Shown piece after piece: positions 1 to 13,500 of a stretch of 64,000 nucleotides of DNA. A model generated the notes under the pieces. That model made no database searches and was not told where the DNA came from. It was given only the letters and a program-made list of their open reading frames with translations. The position numbers were made by a program, and so were the translations under genes. The stretch comes from Aldrovandia affinis (Eukaryota > Chordata > Actinopteri > Notacanthiformes > Halosauridae). Location: assembly GCA_029706075.1 (NCBI GenBank), contig JAINUG010000195.1, positions 1,678,501 to 1,742,500 of the forward strand, in the 5' to 3' direction. The stretch's first letter is position 1. Each line of letters opens with the position of its first letter.

Positions 1-847
1 ACAGCCTGCCATTGCTGTCCCTCAACACCCTACAAACTCAGCCCTAATCCACACACCCAGTCCTGTTACTGTACCTGCTCCCTGCCAGGTGTGTCATTCA
101 CTCACACACTGAAGTCCCCCACCAGCCACAACCCCTACACAAAGAGACACGCACACCCTCATGGACAGCAACGTGTCCATATACAGTTACAAAACACAAA
201 TGAGAATGGCAGCAGAGTCCCACAATCCCGTTGAGTTTAGCAGCAAGTAATTTGTGCTGGCATGCATGCTCGCTGGCAGAGTAAATCGCTGATAAGCCAC
301 TAATGCTATGATGGCTGTAATTAGCAATTAGATTGTGTGGGGGGGGGAGGGAGGGGGCAATGTTAGTTAGGCTTCATCTGGACAGACATCAGACAATGGG
401 TTTTGTCATTATCGCTTTAAGATTGTGTGTCTGATGACAGGGAAAAATATTCAGACATCTTATTAAGCGGCTGACGTTTTTCAAAAAATGTGAATAACTC
501 AATAGCATTTATGGGGAAAGAAGTGAAATGAAGGGAAACATGGGATATCTGTACTTTTTTTTTTCTTTATTAAAACGAGGAAGTAACTATGGAAATAAAA
601 CTTGCTTATTTTTATTTTAACATCATTTTGTCATTGTACAGTTCCGTTTTTGCAATGCATTCACCAAACATTTGGCAATTCCAATGTGTAGAAAGGAGAG
701 ACGCAGTCACTTTTTTCGATGTCGAGTTCCCCCCATTTAACTTTGGCAGAAAGACAGTAAATAGGAGACATGTGCACTGGGCTCTGGGTGTTTTCCCCAT
801 CTTCAACAACTGATCCAGGATCAGTTTACACACCACCCTTTGCGTGC

Positions 848-880
848 ATCTTTTACATCAATGCATTTGATGTAAAAGAT
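848..880. repeat. Perfect 14-bp inverted repeat with 5-nt loop
   Basis: atcttttacatcaa at 848-861 is the exact reverse complement of 867-880, separated by five bases. The stem is too short for a microRNA precursor. Confidence 0.8.
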
Positions 881-3524
881 AGACACAGATCTGGGAACAG
901 TGTGTTTGGGTGCAGAAGCGATCTGCACCATGCACCAGTGTGTGCCAGTGAGGCATGTGAGGCCCAGTGCACATGGCCCAGCCTAGGCTTTGATCCCCAA
1001 CATGACAGGGAGTAAAAGAGGTCTAATTGGGGGCTCTACACTTCTGGACACAAAGGGACATCTTACTGGAAATCTGACGTCCAATTACCAAGGCTGGGAC
1101 AGAACCCACAGCAACGGAATATCAAGAGTGCCCAGTGTAAAAGATTTCAGATGGAATGCTTTTCTTCCATGGATAAAAACCACACACACCGATTTTATGA
1201 AGTTCTCTTTGAGTTAAGGGATAAATTGACGCCTTTTTATATGCTATTTAAAATAGTTGTTTTTATAGCCTCAGATGAATCAATCAATCAGTCAACCCCT
1301 ATTGAGTTTGAGATACAGTCCTGACTACAGCAAAAAAAAGAGCACTTATTTTCCAGCAACTAAAACAAACAACTATTAAAATCGGTCACGTGCATTTGTG
1401 TGAATTGGCATATTGGCCCAAAACTGCAGAAAGAGAAGTAAATGGATACGTATCCTGCCAAACCAAAAAATATCACGTTAATGGACTCACAAAGCAACAG
1501 AAGGAATCCCGTTTTTATATTTTACAAGCATTTCATTTTGTGCCCAAAACTGAGATTTTCCAGGATAGCTTACAAATGAGGAGACGAAAGTCTGGGCTTA
1601 ACACAGCGAGATCCCCCAAGACTAAGCCTAAATATATTAAAAGGTTTGGCTTATGAAGCACTCGGAAACAATACACGTACTACCAAATAAACAGGGATGT
1701 TGTGGACGTTTTCTGCCTGCTGTCTTTTGGTTCATTTCGTGAATCACATCATAACAAAGTCACGTCAGCTGTAGGCCAGTCATAATTCAGCATGCAAACC
1801 CCTTCAGCAGGTGCCAGACATTTTTGATGTTGTCTATGTGAACACTTTATATGCAACGCCCCAAAAAGTTAAAGTTTCACTTGTTATTCAAGTTTCACCA
1901 AGCGTAACATTTGATTCATACATTGTGTAGAAAACCTCCCAAAATACTGGAAAATACAGGGAATGAATAAAAGGAAAAAAGTTTGAAAGGGGAAAAAAAA
2001 AAAGATGCGCTTTGAGGCATCAAAATGTCACAGTTTAAAGCCACCCTATTTACCATAACTAAATGAGATAACGGCAACATCGAGTAATACCTTAACGTCC
2101 AGTCAAATCACCCAGGAAGTTAACATCACATCCTCCTGACGGATACTTTATGCCATGAAGCCCTTATGGTGAGTTGAGCTAAAAGAAAGACGTTGTAAAA
2201 GACAGATGTCACCCATCCGAAATGAGCAACACTCGAGACCTGAGGCACTTGACTCAGAGGAAGCTGGAACAGGCTGTGTTGTGGCTGATGGGAACGGGTG
2301 CTATTCTCGTTAATGCTGAACAGTTCTTTCACAAAGCCCCCATCCCACCCCCCACCCCTGTGACCTTGAGGAGCCAGGCTTGCCGGGTTCCCACAGTCTG
2401 GTGACCCACAGCGAGCCACATGGCTGTGGCAGGTATGTCTGGCATGTCACCTGCCACTCACAAGGCCCTAAGCGTGTCTTCGGCAATGGCACCCCTGGAC
2501 AGAACTTTATTTAAACATGCCGGCTCCAAATATTTGGGTACTAGGACCACGCGTGTGGTCCAGCTCTTCCCACGTTATCCCCTTACAATACCACACACAC
2601 ATAATGCACACCGTTCTCTCTGAGCTTCAATCATATGTGTGTTACCTCCCAAATCCACCAGCCTGCTAAACTACAGGCAGGTTGAGAATGAACACAATAG
2701 TAAAGTAAGAATGTGTGATTGTAATGTTTTAATTTTTGGGGGAGCCAAGGAACCCACAGTATCTGGATTGAAATATTGTACAGATGAGACAAAAACGTAT
2801 TTCTCTTCTCTCCATCATTCCATGTAGCCTACTTTACAGCCAATTGTGATTAGATTAGATTCAAAGTGAATTTCATCACAAAGTGTGTACATTCTTTCAA
2901 ACCAAAGTTGCATGATTGTTTGAACATTAAGTAGTTGTTCACTTTCATCTCTCTCTCAATCATCTGAATGCATTTTTCCTTCATGGGAAAATATATACAT
3001 TGTAAATGCTTAAAAGTGAATAAAAAATTATTACAAAATAATATGTCATATTGCATACTTAAATTGTGTGAAACTTGTGAGACAAACTGCCTGTTGTGAT
3101 CAATGGATTTAGTTAGATGCACATTGTACATATTGGCTCAGGCATAATCTCCATAATGTTCAATGCCCAAAACTGAGTTTAATTTAGCATGGTGTCTTTG
3201 TTCCTTGTTATATCTCATGAAAGAAAGGCATCTGAACCCTTATTTTACCTGTTCAGTCAGTAAGTCAATCAAAGGCAAAGCACAGGGATTCTGAATTATT
3301 CTGAAGTAAAACACCAGTGCACTCATGGTCTCTGGGGGTATGTAATATTTGTTCCCATGCAGAACACATTACATTGTAAGCTACTGGCACACAGAAATAA
3401 CTTTTAACAAAGAAAAGAAAATGGATAATACTTTGAAAAACACAAATTATTATCCATGCATCCTGACTGCAAAATATCCTCAAAGAGGGCAACATGCACG
3501 CACAGAGCACACAAATTTTAGACG

Positions 3525-3690
3525 GCTGGGTTCGTACGTGATCATTTGGGTACGGCACTTTACCGACGGGAACAGCAGCAGTGTCCCACCTAGGATCCAA
3601 ATCCCTCTGGCCCTTATCCCCAAGGGACGAGCCCTCCACTGCACCTGTGGCCCGTTTGAGAAGCTTTTGGCCCATTAGTTACACTCAGTT
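3525..3690 (-). mobile_element. Degenerate tRNA-derived SINE (family A)
   Basis: Read on the minus strand, ggtgggacactgctgctgtt is followed by a diverged form of the gagcaaggtacttaacc block that marks the family A copies elsewhere in this window. Ends are not clear. Confidence 0.4.
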
Positions 3691-4974
3691 TTCCACAGCT
3701 CCACGCTGCTCTAAAATCTGCAGTTTCTCATCTCGGGCCAATGGCAGAGATCCAGCTTTACCCTTTCTAGCGCTCCCATCCCCATCTAGCCTCCAGATAT
3801 TGGTCCCCTGCTGAGTTTAAAATGTTCCCAGTTGGCACTGCCACTCCCCGACCGTGCCCAGATGGGAAACGGAAAACCCATCTACCCTGTACACCTCGTG
3901 CAAGGGTGTCTTCCAATTCATTTGCACCGTGGATTAAACTAAATTTGGGGGTTGGTGCAGTTCCCATCTCATAGCTTTTAAATGCCTCTCCAGCAACAGA
4001 CCAACGGGCTCGCTACGGTCAATAAAAAATATGTCGACCAAGGTCTGTAAAACAACACGCTGGAAAATAAAACGAGGAAAGATTAAATTTGGCGTGATAG
4101 CCTCCTAAAGCCATGAAGGCAAATGGCATTCACGCACACGCACGCACACGCACTAGAGGAATGCCCCCCCTCCCTCCCCAAATGTTGCACATTCAACAAA
4201 GTTCAGAGTTTAATGGAGAGTGCTTAATCAGTCATTTGGAGAATGTGATCATTAACCTACCCAACTGAGTGTTTTCAATCCATTTTCATCAATTATCGGC
4301 ATCCATAATTGAACCGCAGCACGAACAGCAACGTTGGCAGGTTGCATTTGGCGACTGAAACAACTTGCTTGGCTGAGTCATACTGGGCCGCTCGCTCGTG
4401 TGCACAAGTGATTGCGTTCACGTGCGGCAAAGAACTTCAGATTTAAGCAATGGGTGCGGAAAATACTGACTCACACGGCAAATAATGTCAATGCCTAAAG
4501 TCAGTGCCCACATTGTATCCACACGTGATTTGAACAGGGCACAAAAACAAAAATCCATCCATCCATGAATTACAGAATGTCATGGCGCAAACAACACGGG
4601 ACACCAAATCCCGTTTTTAATTGTAATGTGACGCATCCACGCAAACGCTCAGTGTTGCTATGAACATCAGAGGAAAACGTCGCTATGATGCTGCACTTAA
4701 CAGACAGATCGCAAATCCGGCCAAGCCGTTTAGCGAGGGGGGGGGGGGAAACGGTAAAACCGCGAGCATGTGCTGCGTGGAGGCGCGGCACGTGACCGCA
4801 CACACTTGTGGGGCTCTCCTCTGACCCAGTTTGGGCCCTGCTCGCCGCTGGCTGTCCAGAGGACGCGCGTCCCGCTACAGCCACACCGCGCGGCTCAGAG
4901 ACTCTGCTGGATGACACTCAACAGATAAAAATAAACACAAACACACTTACAGCCCCATCCCCGGCAGTCCTTAT

Positions 4975-5171
<197 letters not shown>

Positions 5172-5539
5172 CATGCCCCAGTTGCACCCATCGTTTCCTC
5201 CGGTCAGATTCTCTCGCGTGTCATCAGGCGGTTAAACAGCGGTCTTATGCAAACATCCCCCTTGGCCCTTTCTGACGTGCGCCACGCTAGAACAACCACT
5301 GAAAGGCTTTGAAATGAATGCGAGCCGGTGAATGTGAAGCTTTCTGTATGCCCCACCATCCAGGTCTGCCAGGACAAACGGTGTCTGTCAGTCACATGCG
5401 AACATACGGTCTTAAAGGCACTGCGGTACAGATGTCCGATCTTTAAAAAACATGCCAGCGACTGCAAGCGACTGGAGGCCACACCATTCATCGCATGCAT
5501 GCGTTTCAAATACAATATTAAATGATATGGCATAATGTA

Positions 5540-5725
5540 ACTGTATTTGTGTATTATTGTAACCTGCATATTTTACTATTAACTATGTGAACTTTGACTT
5601 TTATTGTAACTTGAGTATCTTTACTGTTGTAACTTGAATATTTTATAAGGACCCCAGGAAGACTAGCCTGTCATTTGCGCGTCGGCTGATGGGGATCCTG
5701 AATAAACAATAAACAATAAACAATC
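5540..5725 (+). mobile_element. Probable non-LTR retroposon 3' end
   Basis: The block aggaccccaggaagactagc ... tgatggggatcctgaataaac ends in a short AATAAAC tandem tail (5700-5724). That combination is typical of LINE or SINE 3' ends common in fish genomes. Family not assigned. Confidence 0.45.
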
Positions 5726-8700
5726 CCCAGTTGATCATTTGCACTGTTGTAAAATAGTGTTGATCAAATGCTTGTAATCGTTGTCCAATATGTATGGACA
5801 ATGTAAGCAACAAAAACATGTGAAATCAGTTAGAGAACAGGAAGCAGAGACAGAAAACACATCTAGTAAAAACGCGTACGAGTAATAAGTAAGTAATAAG
5901 TAGGCTGGCTATTTACTGCGCTGTAAATATCTAGTAAAGTCCCAGGGTTCTGAGATGATTAGAAAGTGTTGCTTGACTGGACAATAACAGGTGAGCAACT
6001 GGAGCGGTTTGAAGTGAGAGCTGAAAAAACAAGGTATCAAAATGCATGAGAGGAAGAGGAAGCAAACCTGTCCAAACAAACAGGGTTTTGGGGGGGGTAG
6101 TTAATTCTGGCACCTGCCGGTAGTGCTTACGATCTTTACGTCCAGTTGCACAGTGGTTTCCCAGGTAAGCCTCCATGTGGGGTCTACACTACAGGAACAC
6201 TGAACTGAGAGAGTAAATATTTACAGTATTACTACAGAAGAGGGGGAACGTGCCATCCGAGTGTATTTCTTCACATCCGGATTCCCTACCCCCATTTACG
6301 TTTGTTTGCCTCCTTCTTTCAGCGCGTGCCAAAACCCCCCACCAAAAACCCCAAGCTGCTTCACTGTAAATAGGCATAGCACATTGAGCACATGGCACAG
6401 CACTGTAGCCAGGAGAAATGTTTCACTTTGATGTGCAACGGTCACATCAGGCCCATCGCACAGAGCCAATAAATGAGTCTCGCTTGATGAAAACTTGATG
6501 AAAAGGGATATTCTCCCCCAAAATCTAAATGTTATAATTTATTACTTACTTTCGGTGTCGTCAAAAATATATACTCCTACAAGAAACACAGAGGGCATCC
6601 GTGGGACACCTGAACCCGTATTTAACCCATCTGTACTGTCGGATCTGCTGGCAGATGAGAGGCGTCAGACTTTTCCATTTCCATTTCCTCCACGCGCCGA
6701 GCTGGGCCAAGCACACCCAGGTGAGACGCACATGTAAGGAGGCAACATCACAGAGCTACAGAAGGAACATCATCAGTGTTACAGGCGAGACTATTTCAAA
6801 AAGATCTGTTTTCGTTTCGCCCGGCGCCTGGGAAGTGTCTGATTTTCTTGTCCGGAAGACCAGACGTCATTTTTATTTTTTATTATGCCGCTTGATTTAG
6901 CATCATACGACTTCTCCGTTTGTGCATACGTCTTCAGAAGGAGGCTTTGAAAACATTCTCTCAAATAAGACGTTCACAATGGGTGACACGGACACAAATT
7001 CTCTGTCCAAACCATCATTTCAAAGATACGAGACACATCTATAGCACACAGAAGCCTTCTCAGATGTCCCTATACGGGAGAAATTAGTTCTACACCTCTA
7101 ACTTTCTGTAACCAAGTTTTATGGTACAGCTACGTGTGGGTCTATCATCTTTTATCAGAGCACTTGAGGCAGACTTCTTTGTGCACACTCAGTGCTCTGA
7201 CCACTGCATCGCACACATTGAAAGGACAACTACCATTGTTCTTCAATAAAAAACTTCACCTTATGGTAAGGCTATCTGTCCATGTCACTATAAATCACTG
7301 CCTCAATAAGTGGCTACAATTTTCTTTAAATAGATTTATCATCATAAATTCACACAGGCTATTTATATGAAGAAAAATAGATCCCGTTCTATAATCTCTT
7401 TAAATGAAGAAACCATGTACAATGTCAGTTAATACTGTAGGATGGTAATGCTTTTTTAATGCAATTGAGGCCCAGGACAGATGACAACAAAAACACTGAT
7501 AATCACACATAACACATCGATTTAGTATTTGGGTCGGAGCAACAGTCCACCCACAAGTTAAACAATGGCCATTTGTGTTCGGTTTGTGATCCTCGATCCA
7601 CTTTTGGGTAGATAATTCTGCCATTGAGTTGTTCTCACACAGCTGTTATAAAATGAGGGAGGACTACAATCACAGCCCTCTTTTCGCTAAGATTACCAGG
7701 GGGGCTAATTGTGTTTTAACTGCTCAAGCCATGAGGTTTACGCTGGCTGTATGTAGTTATACATCAGACCTACTATGAACTAGATCATGACCGTGCACAA
7801 TCAGTCTAGCTGTGCTACCTTAATTATCTTCTGGTAATGAGGACTAATATGGTTATGCTCCATACAAAGGTAATGATGATCTAATGCAAGAGAGTTATAC
7901 ACTTTCAAATGTTATTTGCAGATACAGATTGCACTGCCACTGATAAATTCAAACTAATAACATGCCTGTCAAGTCCTCCAGAACTGTATAATTGCAATAC
8001 ATTTGGCCCTCCAAGCGAGATTTTAAAACGTTATTTCCAGGTAAATCTACCAGAAAGGTTCCCCGGTGCATGGAGAAATCCCATCCCCATATCACGAGCG
8101 ATTTTAAAAAGCATGAAAACAAATATATAAGGGCCTAAAGCTCGGTGTAGCTCAATAGATGAACGTTTCTACTCCCCCTCCCCCACCACTTCTGATACCA
8201 CTCGGGATCCTATTTAAATTCCAAAAATCATATAACCTTTGTTTGGAGACAGGGAGGGCTATCCTTTTCATGTGAATTTTAATGAGAATATAATTTTTTA
8301 CATTTTAGCTCACCAGCGAATAGATACTACATTTGTACATACAGTCTATTTGACTCAGTGTTGCTTTAAAATGAACGTTTTTGAGGATTAAGCTTTTAAT
8401 AAGTGGTTTGGAAAAAATCCTAATATATATATATATATATATATATAAATACATGTCCAAATATATTTTATATATACTTTCCCTGGTAGTGGGTGAAGAC
8501 ATGCCCTTGTGCCTGTGGGCTGCTCCTGTTTGGAGAGGACACCCAAATGAAACAAACTTGCAGATGGAGAATACATCATCTTTCATTGGCAGACTTGACT
8601 TCATCTAAGAAATCAATCCTGTTGGGCTGGGAAGACCCCACCATTACTTTCAACTAATTTTGGTTTGGTCTTATTTAATATTTTACATATAGAGAGGTCA

Positions 8701-8750
8701 TCGGAGAGGCCGCACATGGCAAGCTGTGCCACATTTGGTTAATAATAATA
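5726..8750. other. Non-coding region, nothing recognised
   Basis: AT-rich unique sequence with short chance frames and a (TA)n tract at 8421-8447. A donor-like site (acacccag|gtgagacg) at 6720 has no convincing exon in front of it. Confidence 0.4.
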
Positions 8751-8754
8751 ATCT

Positions 8755-8892
8755 ATGCCATTTAGCAGATGCTTTTATCCAAAGTGACTTACAGTAGTGA
8801 ATGCATACCTTTTTCAGTATATGTGGTCCCGGTGGGAATTGAACCCACAACCTAAGCGTTGCCAACACCGTGCTCTACCAACTGAGCCAGGT
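8755..8892 (-). mobile_element. tRNA-derived SINE, family B
   Basis: The minus strand reads as a tRNA-like head with A box (ggctcagttggtagagc) and B box (ggttgtgggttcaattccc), then a body ending gataaaagcatctgctaaat. At least six related copies occur in this window. Confidence 0.8.
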
Positions 8893-9049
8893 GAATGATA
8901 GGTGCCACACTTGCGTGTAGTTTTGCTTTACTTCGATGCCCCCCTCCAACTTTATTTTGCTTTGAGTTAAAGGTTTTTCATGTTGTTCTTTTCGTTGTAA
9001 ACATTTGCAAATGAGCAAGTGTCCATGTCTCTGATTGGTTTGAAGTCCT

Positions 9050-9225
9050 CAGGTGCGGTGGCGATTTTATCGCAGGTGCAGGGGGTGCATTTGCACCCCC
9101 TACTGTTGGGATGGAAATATTACAATTTTCAAATCAATGTCAAAAAAACATTTAAAAGAAAATGATTTTTGAGCATTGTACCCCCCTGTTTTAAAACCCT
9201 AAAATCTCCACTGCTCAGGTGAGAC
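9050..9225. mobile_element. Possible MITE remnant
   Basis: Contains the palindrome ggggtgcatttgcacccc (9089-9106) and a G-rich start with a C-rich end (acccccctg at 9179-9188), suggesting a small DNA-transposon remnant. Weak. Confidence 0.25.
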
Positions 9226-9235
9226 CGTCTCTTAC

Positions 9236-9345
9236 CACAAGGCCACTCTCCAGGGAGAGCCTCTTCAGGGGATCCCTCCTCCCCAGGTGTCCATTCGCGC
9301 TCATGGGTCCCACTCTCTTCAGACCCTCCGTGATCACGGGAACCA
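9236..9345 (-). CDS. Candidate internal coding exon of an unidentified gene
   Basis: On the minus strand a pyrimidine-rich acceptor (C-run then acag) precedes 110 bp that are open in one frame and end at a gtaagag donor. In the frame beginning TG|GTT the product is 36 residues, including PVITEGLKR and DPLKRLSLESGLV; the RLSLES piece resembles a 14-3-3 or basophilic kinase site. The segment is GC-richer than its surroundings. I do not recognise the protein and found no partner exons, so it may be one exon of a large gene with long introns, or chance. The opposite strand is also open here. Confidence 0.3.
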
Positions 9346-9362
9346 CTGTGGGGGGGAGGGCA

Positions 9363-9665
9363 TTTTACATTGACATTTTAAGCATTTAGCAGACGCTCTT
9401 ATCCAGGGCGACTGACAAGATGTGCATTAATACATGGTAGGAACAATCATAGTTCGCGCAAGAGATCAGCGCAGTAATACAGCGATAGACATCGTTGCAG
9501 GCAGCTGCGTACCATACCTGTAACACTGGGAAGGAAAGGATCGTACATTTTTGTTTTGTTTTATGAAATGGAGTAAGCAGGGGTATATAGTGTTGAGCAA
9601 GTAGGCAGTGGTGATGACAATTAGTTAGATGTACAGAGTTCACTGGTATATATATATATATATAA
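9363..9665. mobile_element. Interspersed repeat, family E (copy 1)
   Basis: The block from aagcatttagcagacgctct through ggtaggaacaatcatagtt to cataccTgtaacactgggaa recurs at 42915-43165 at high identity. It shares the tail motif of family A SINEs, so it is probably a retroposon. It ends in a short (TA)n at about 9647-9663. Confidence 0.65.
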
Positions 9666-10000
9666 CCATCTGCACCCAAGCGGTCAGCAGGAGCATCCTT
9701 CAGGTCGGTAAGTAAAACTCATGGCCCAAATGACCTACCGCTGCACGACTGAGAAGGAGGCAGCATGCATCGGAGAAAATGACCATCTTGCCGTTGATGT
9801 CATCAATGCACGTAGCACTCATTTATAAACCCTGGCTCTAGCACTGGCTGGGCTTGACTTTCCATTAGCACTGACCTCCCTCACCAGGGGTCAAAGGTCA
9901 GGGAGGTTCAGATACACGTCACAACTTCCAATACACCGACTTCAGCAAGAATACCTGATGTTCAAAAATAACTCTTTCCTCATCCTTTCTTCTCCAACAG

Positions 10001-10009
10001 GGCACCAAG
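10001..10009 (+). other. Candidate 9-nt microexon (GGCACCAAG)
   Basis: A long pyrimidine tract ending tcttctccaacag is followed by nine bases and then the strong donor gtgagtatgt. Such a pair could define a 3-residue microexon (Gly-Thr-Lys in one frame). No other exon of a + strand gene is recognised nearby, so this rests on splice-site quality alone. Confidence 0.2.
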
Positions 10010-10130
10010 GTGAGTATGTGCAGGTAGAACAGGCTAAAATGATGCTAAAATTAATTCTGCTCCTTTTCAAGAGGTCATTAGTTTCCCTCCAATCTATCTG
10101 TCAGTACAATGGTATCAGAAACAAATTCAT

Positions 10131-10500
10131 GAGGCGGCGGATAGCGTAGCAGTCTAACGCACCATATTTTGGCTGGTCCGATACGGTATGCGCTGCCTGT
10201 CAGGGACGCGGTTTGAAACCCGGGTCTCTACCAGACCGGTCCTGGTTGTCATTTGGCTGTCCGCCCCAGGAGGGGAAAGGGAGAGCCGGCTCGAGTTCAC
10301 TGTGAAGCACGTAAAAGGAGTCTCCAAAACGTGGGTGGGAAAATTCCGCCTCAAAGGAAGCGTAGTTCGCTGCCCTCGGAGAATTAGCTTGCCTCATAGA
10401 GACGAGCGGTGGGTCTGTGTGGGGAGGGTAAATCAAAATAAATAGAGGGTGTAATTGGCTACCAAACTGGGAGAAAAACGGGAAAAAAAATCTTAAACAA
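10131..10500 (+). mobile_element. SINE-like repeat, family C (copy 1)
   Basis: The head ggcggatagcgtagcagtct with B-box-like ggtttgaaacccgggtctct, then a GC-rich body and an A-rich end (aaattgggagaaaaa-type). Copies recur at 41980-42335 (+), 28140-28450 (-) and 54315-54645 (-). The short frames inside are not genes. Confidence 0.75.
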
Positions 10501-13500
10501 ATTTATTAAAAAAGAAACCAATTCATTCCCAGGCAATGAAAATAAAACTTCAGGATCCTGCCTAGTCAGGTCTGTGCGGAGTGCTAATCGACTCACCTAC
10601 TGTGTGTCAAGTGCTTTATGCAGTCATCTATTAACACAGGGGGCAACCGCACTGTCCATTAACTTTTAGTGAGACCACACAACCCCCCCCAGCTGTGATC
10701 CCAGTGTCCCAGCCACAGCTCGACTAGCACGCTTCCTCTCCCCAAAAGCTACACTTTCCTCCCACACTCCCGACTCACCAGAGGGCCCTGGCGTTTGATA
10801 ACAGGCTGACAACATCAAAAGGCCTGCCCTGAATAGGCCCAAGGCTCAGTGATGCACAAAGACCATAATGCTTTTCCCTGAAGTGAACGCATCCAGGCTG
10901 GGGTCTTCTTACGCAACAGCCACGTCAGACAGCTCCACTCTTTTTTTAAACCCAGCTTTACTGACACAAGCTCCAGCGCTTGTGTGCACTGTGGCTCAGG
11001 CCAGATGTGGCCCTACATTCAGGCCGCAGTAGCGTTTGCAATTATGTTACGATCTTCATTCCGAGAGAGAAATTAGGGCAAAAATGAAATCCCCCGCTTC
11101 CTGTGAACTTGAGGGCTCAGAGAGAGGAGAGTGAATTAAAACCGATTTACACTGCAGTTATTTACTTGATTTCACTTGAGAGTAAGAGTATCAGACTGCC
11201 AGACTTTAACTTTACAGAAACATCAGCAGACATAGATAAGTCCACAAACCAATTTCTGGAACCTTGTGACCAAATTCACATAGAAAGCCCCAAAGTGGGG
11301 CAACTTTGATCTCATAGAGAGAAGCTCATTTATGATGGACTGCTGCCAACAGCTCACAGCACAAGCAAACACAACGCTGTTATAAGACATGCCACCAAGT
11401 GTATCATCAGCTCAGCAATTTGTTCCCATCACAAATCCCATTCATATCAACACAAAATGTTCCTCACGGTCAAAATCTAAAATTATCAGTTTTTGTATCG
11501 CGGTTTCGTATTTCTGTTGAACATTTAATGAATGGTTTTTTTTTCTTTCTTTTTTAAAAGCAGAATTAAGCTTGAGGAATAACTCAAATAAAAACGTATA
11601 GAATAATGAGGAGTGACCAGGGTCCTAAATCCAAATGGGGCACTTCCGCTATGACCTTCAGCAAGGTGCTTAACCTGAATTATTACTTCAGCACATACCC
11701 AGCTGTATAAACATGAAAAAATGTAAGCTATGTGAGCCGCCCTGGATAAAGCGCTGCTCTAGGCAGATAAATAATGTAACGTAACGTGCCCCGGGAGATT
11801 TCTGCCGCTCCCCTCTCGAAACAAAAACAGTCAGCCTCACTTGCCATCCTATTGAAAGGCTCTCAAAGCAGCCCCCCCCCAGGGGAAATCCCTGCCCCCT
11901 GTCTTTTCTTCCACTTCTTTTGTTCCTTCTACAAACAGACATTCAATTTCCAATCCCTTTGGAGAAATATGGGTGGGGGGACACACATATGAAGAATTTA
12001 TGAAGAAAATGACCAATGGTGTTATAGGTATATTTTGGCTGCGTGTCTGTGATGTGTTTTATGCCAACAAGGTCAAGTCCCACATTAAATCTTCGCTCAA
12101 CTAATATCCCACCGTAAAATATGTTTTAATTGCCCTAATAAAACAACTGATAACTCATCATGAAAAAAAGTCGAGCAGAATATACCAATGTGTTCCTACA
12201 TGCAAATGTGAATCACCAGGTTCATTGCTACAGTCGATACCAAATATATTGACAGCCAAAGTGTGTTTCAAAATATACTGGTTAGCTCACCAAATTCTGG
12301 ACGGATCATTCACGGGTCTTTGGTGGCGGACTTTCAAGGGCTGTAGATTGAGCCCTTTACAATACTCAATAAAATAAGAAATTAAAAATTTGCCACAAAG
12401 GGGGTGTGAAAGGCCACACTCTGGGCATTTTACATCCTCATCCGGGATATCCACAAAGTTATGACATCACTCACATATATTGCTCATATATTTCCATCAA
12501 TTGATGGTCACTTTCCTCCCGTCATTAACTTCTACCATGATTCTCATTTCTACTCCTCTAGTTCAATCCGCTGGCAAGTCATACAGTTTGCCACCATCTC
12601 AATGACTGAATATGGGTAATCAGTCGAACACTTTCTGGCCCTGCCACAGCAAGCAAACCAAGTAGAATGGGTGCAATCAGGGGGCGAAGACAATTATGAC
12701 ATCTGTGAATCTTTTGTGAAGGTGCTAATTAGACACCTGGGAGGAAGGCTGCTTTAAGGGGCGGGGGGACGGGGGACTGTTAACATCTGCTACAAAACAG
12801 GCCAGTGTCACAGCAGAGTCACAGAGGGGATCAGAAAATAATGCGTGTCAATTAATGGAAATGTGTATCTGGAGAAGAATGAGACACACTCCTAACATCA
12901 GATTGAAGCTATCATAGTTTTAGTTTACATTTACATTACAAGTCTTATTTTTAGTTGATGAGGTTCCACGCAAACAACAATTCTCAGACCGTATTTGGTT
13001 TTGTATTAAGCTTACAATCTGGAACCAGTTAATTAAAATATGATATCCACATTAGAAGGAATCATTTTAAATGTCAAAATAAAGTACATAGGGTAGGAAA
13101 TGGAAATGATCAACTTTAATGTCTAAAAATTAATTGGAGCATTATTCACACAGAGCTTCAATTTATTGCAGGCATTCTCATGCATATACTGCATGTTGGG
13201 CTAGATTTTAGGATAAAGATCACTTCACTGTTGAGATCAAAAGATGGTTGCTTGAAAAGAAAAGACAATGACTTCTTTAAACGTAACATAATATTTCCCT
13301 TACAATACATGTGCCTTATGGTTAAGGATGGGTTAGGATGGACCTCAAATGAACGTTCACCCTTACGATCGTATCCTAAATGACTTAAATAACTTGACGT
13401 AACTATTTAAGGCACAAAAAAAGAGAATGAGAACAATTGTATTGTCTGGGTAGAATGCTACAGTGCAGGAAGGAGACCTAAATTATTGGAATTCACATGA

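Noticed and set aside
4570-4917. 115-codon GC-rich frame on the minus strand
   Set aside because: CpG-rich context explains the openness; no splice sites or known protein fit it well enough to call.
8755-8892. tRNA gene
   Set aside because: A and B boxes are present but the head does not fold as a full cloverleaf and is fused to a SINE body found in many copies.
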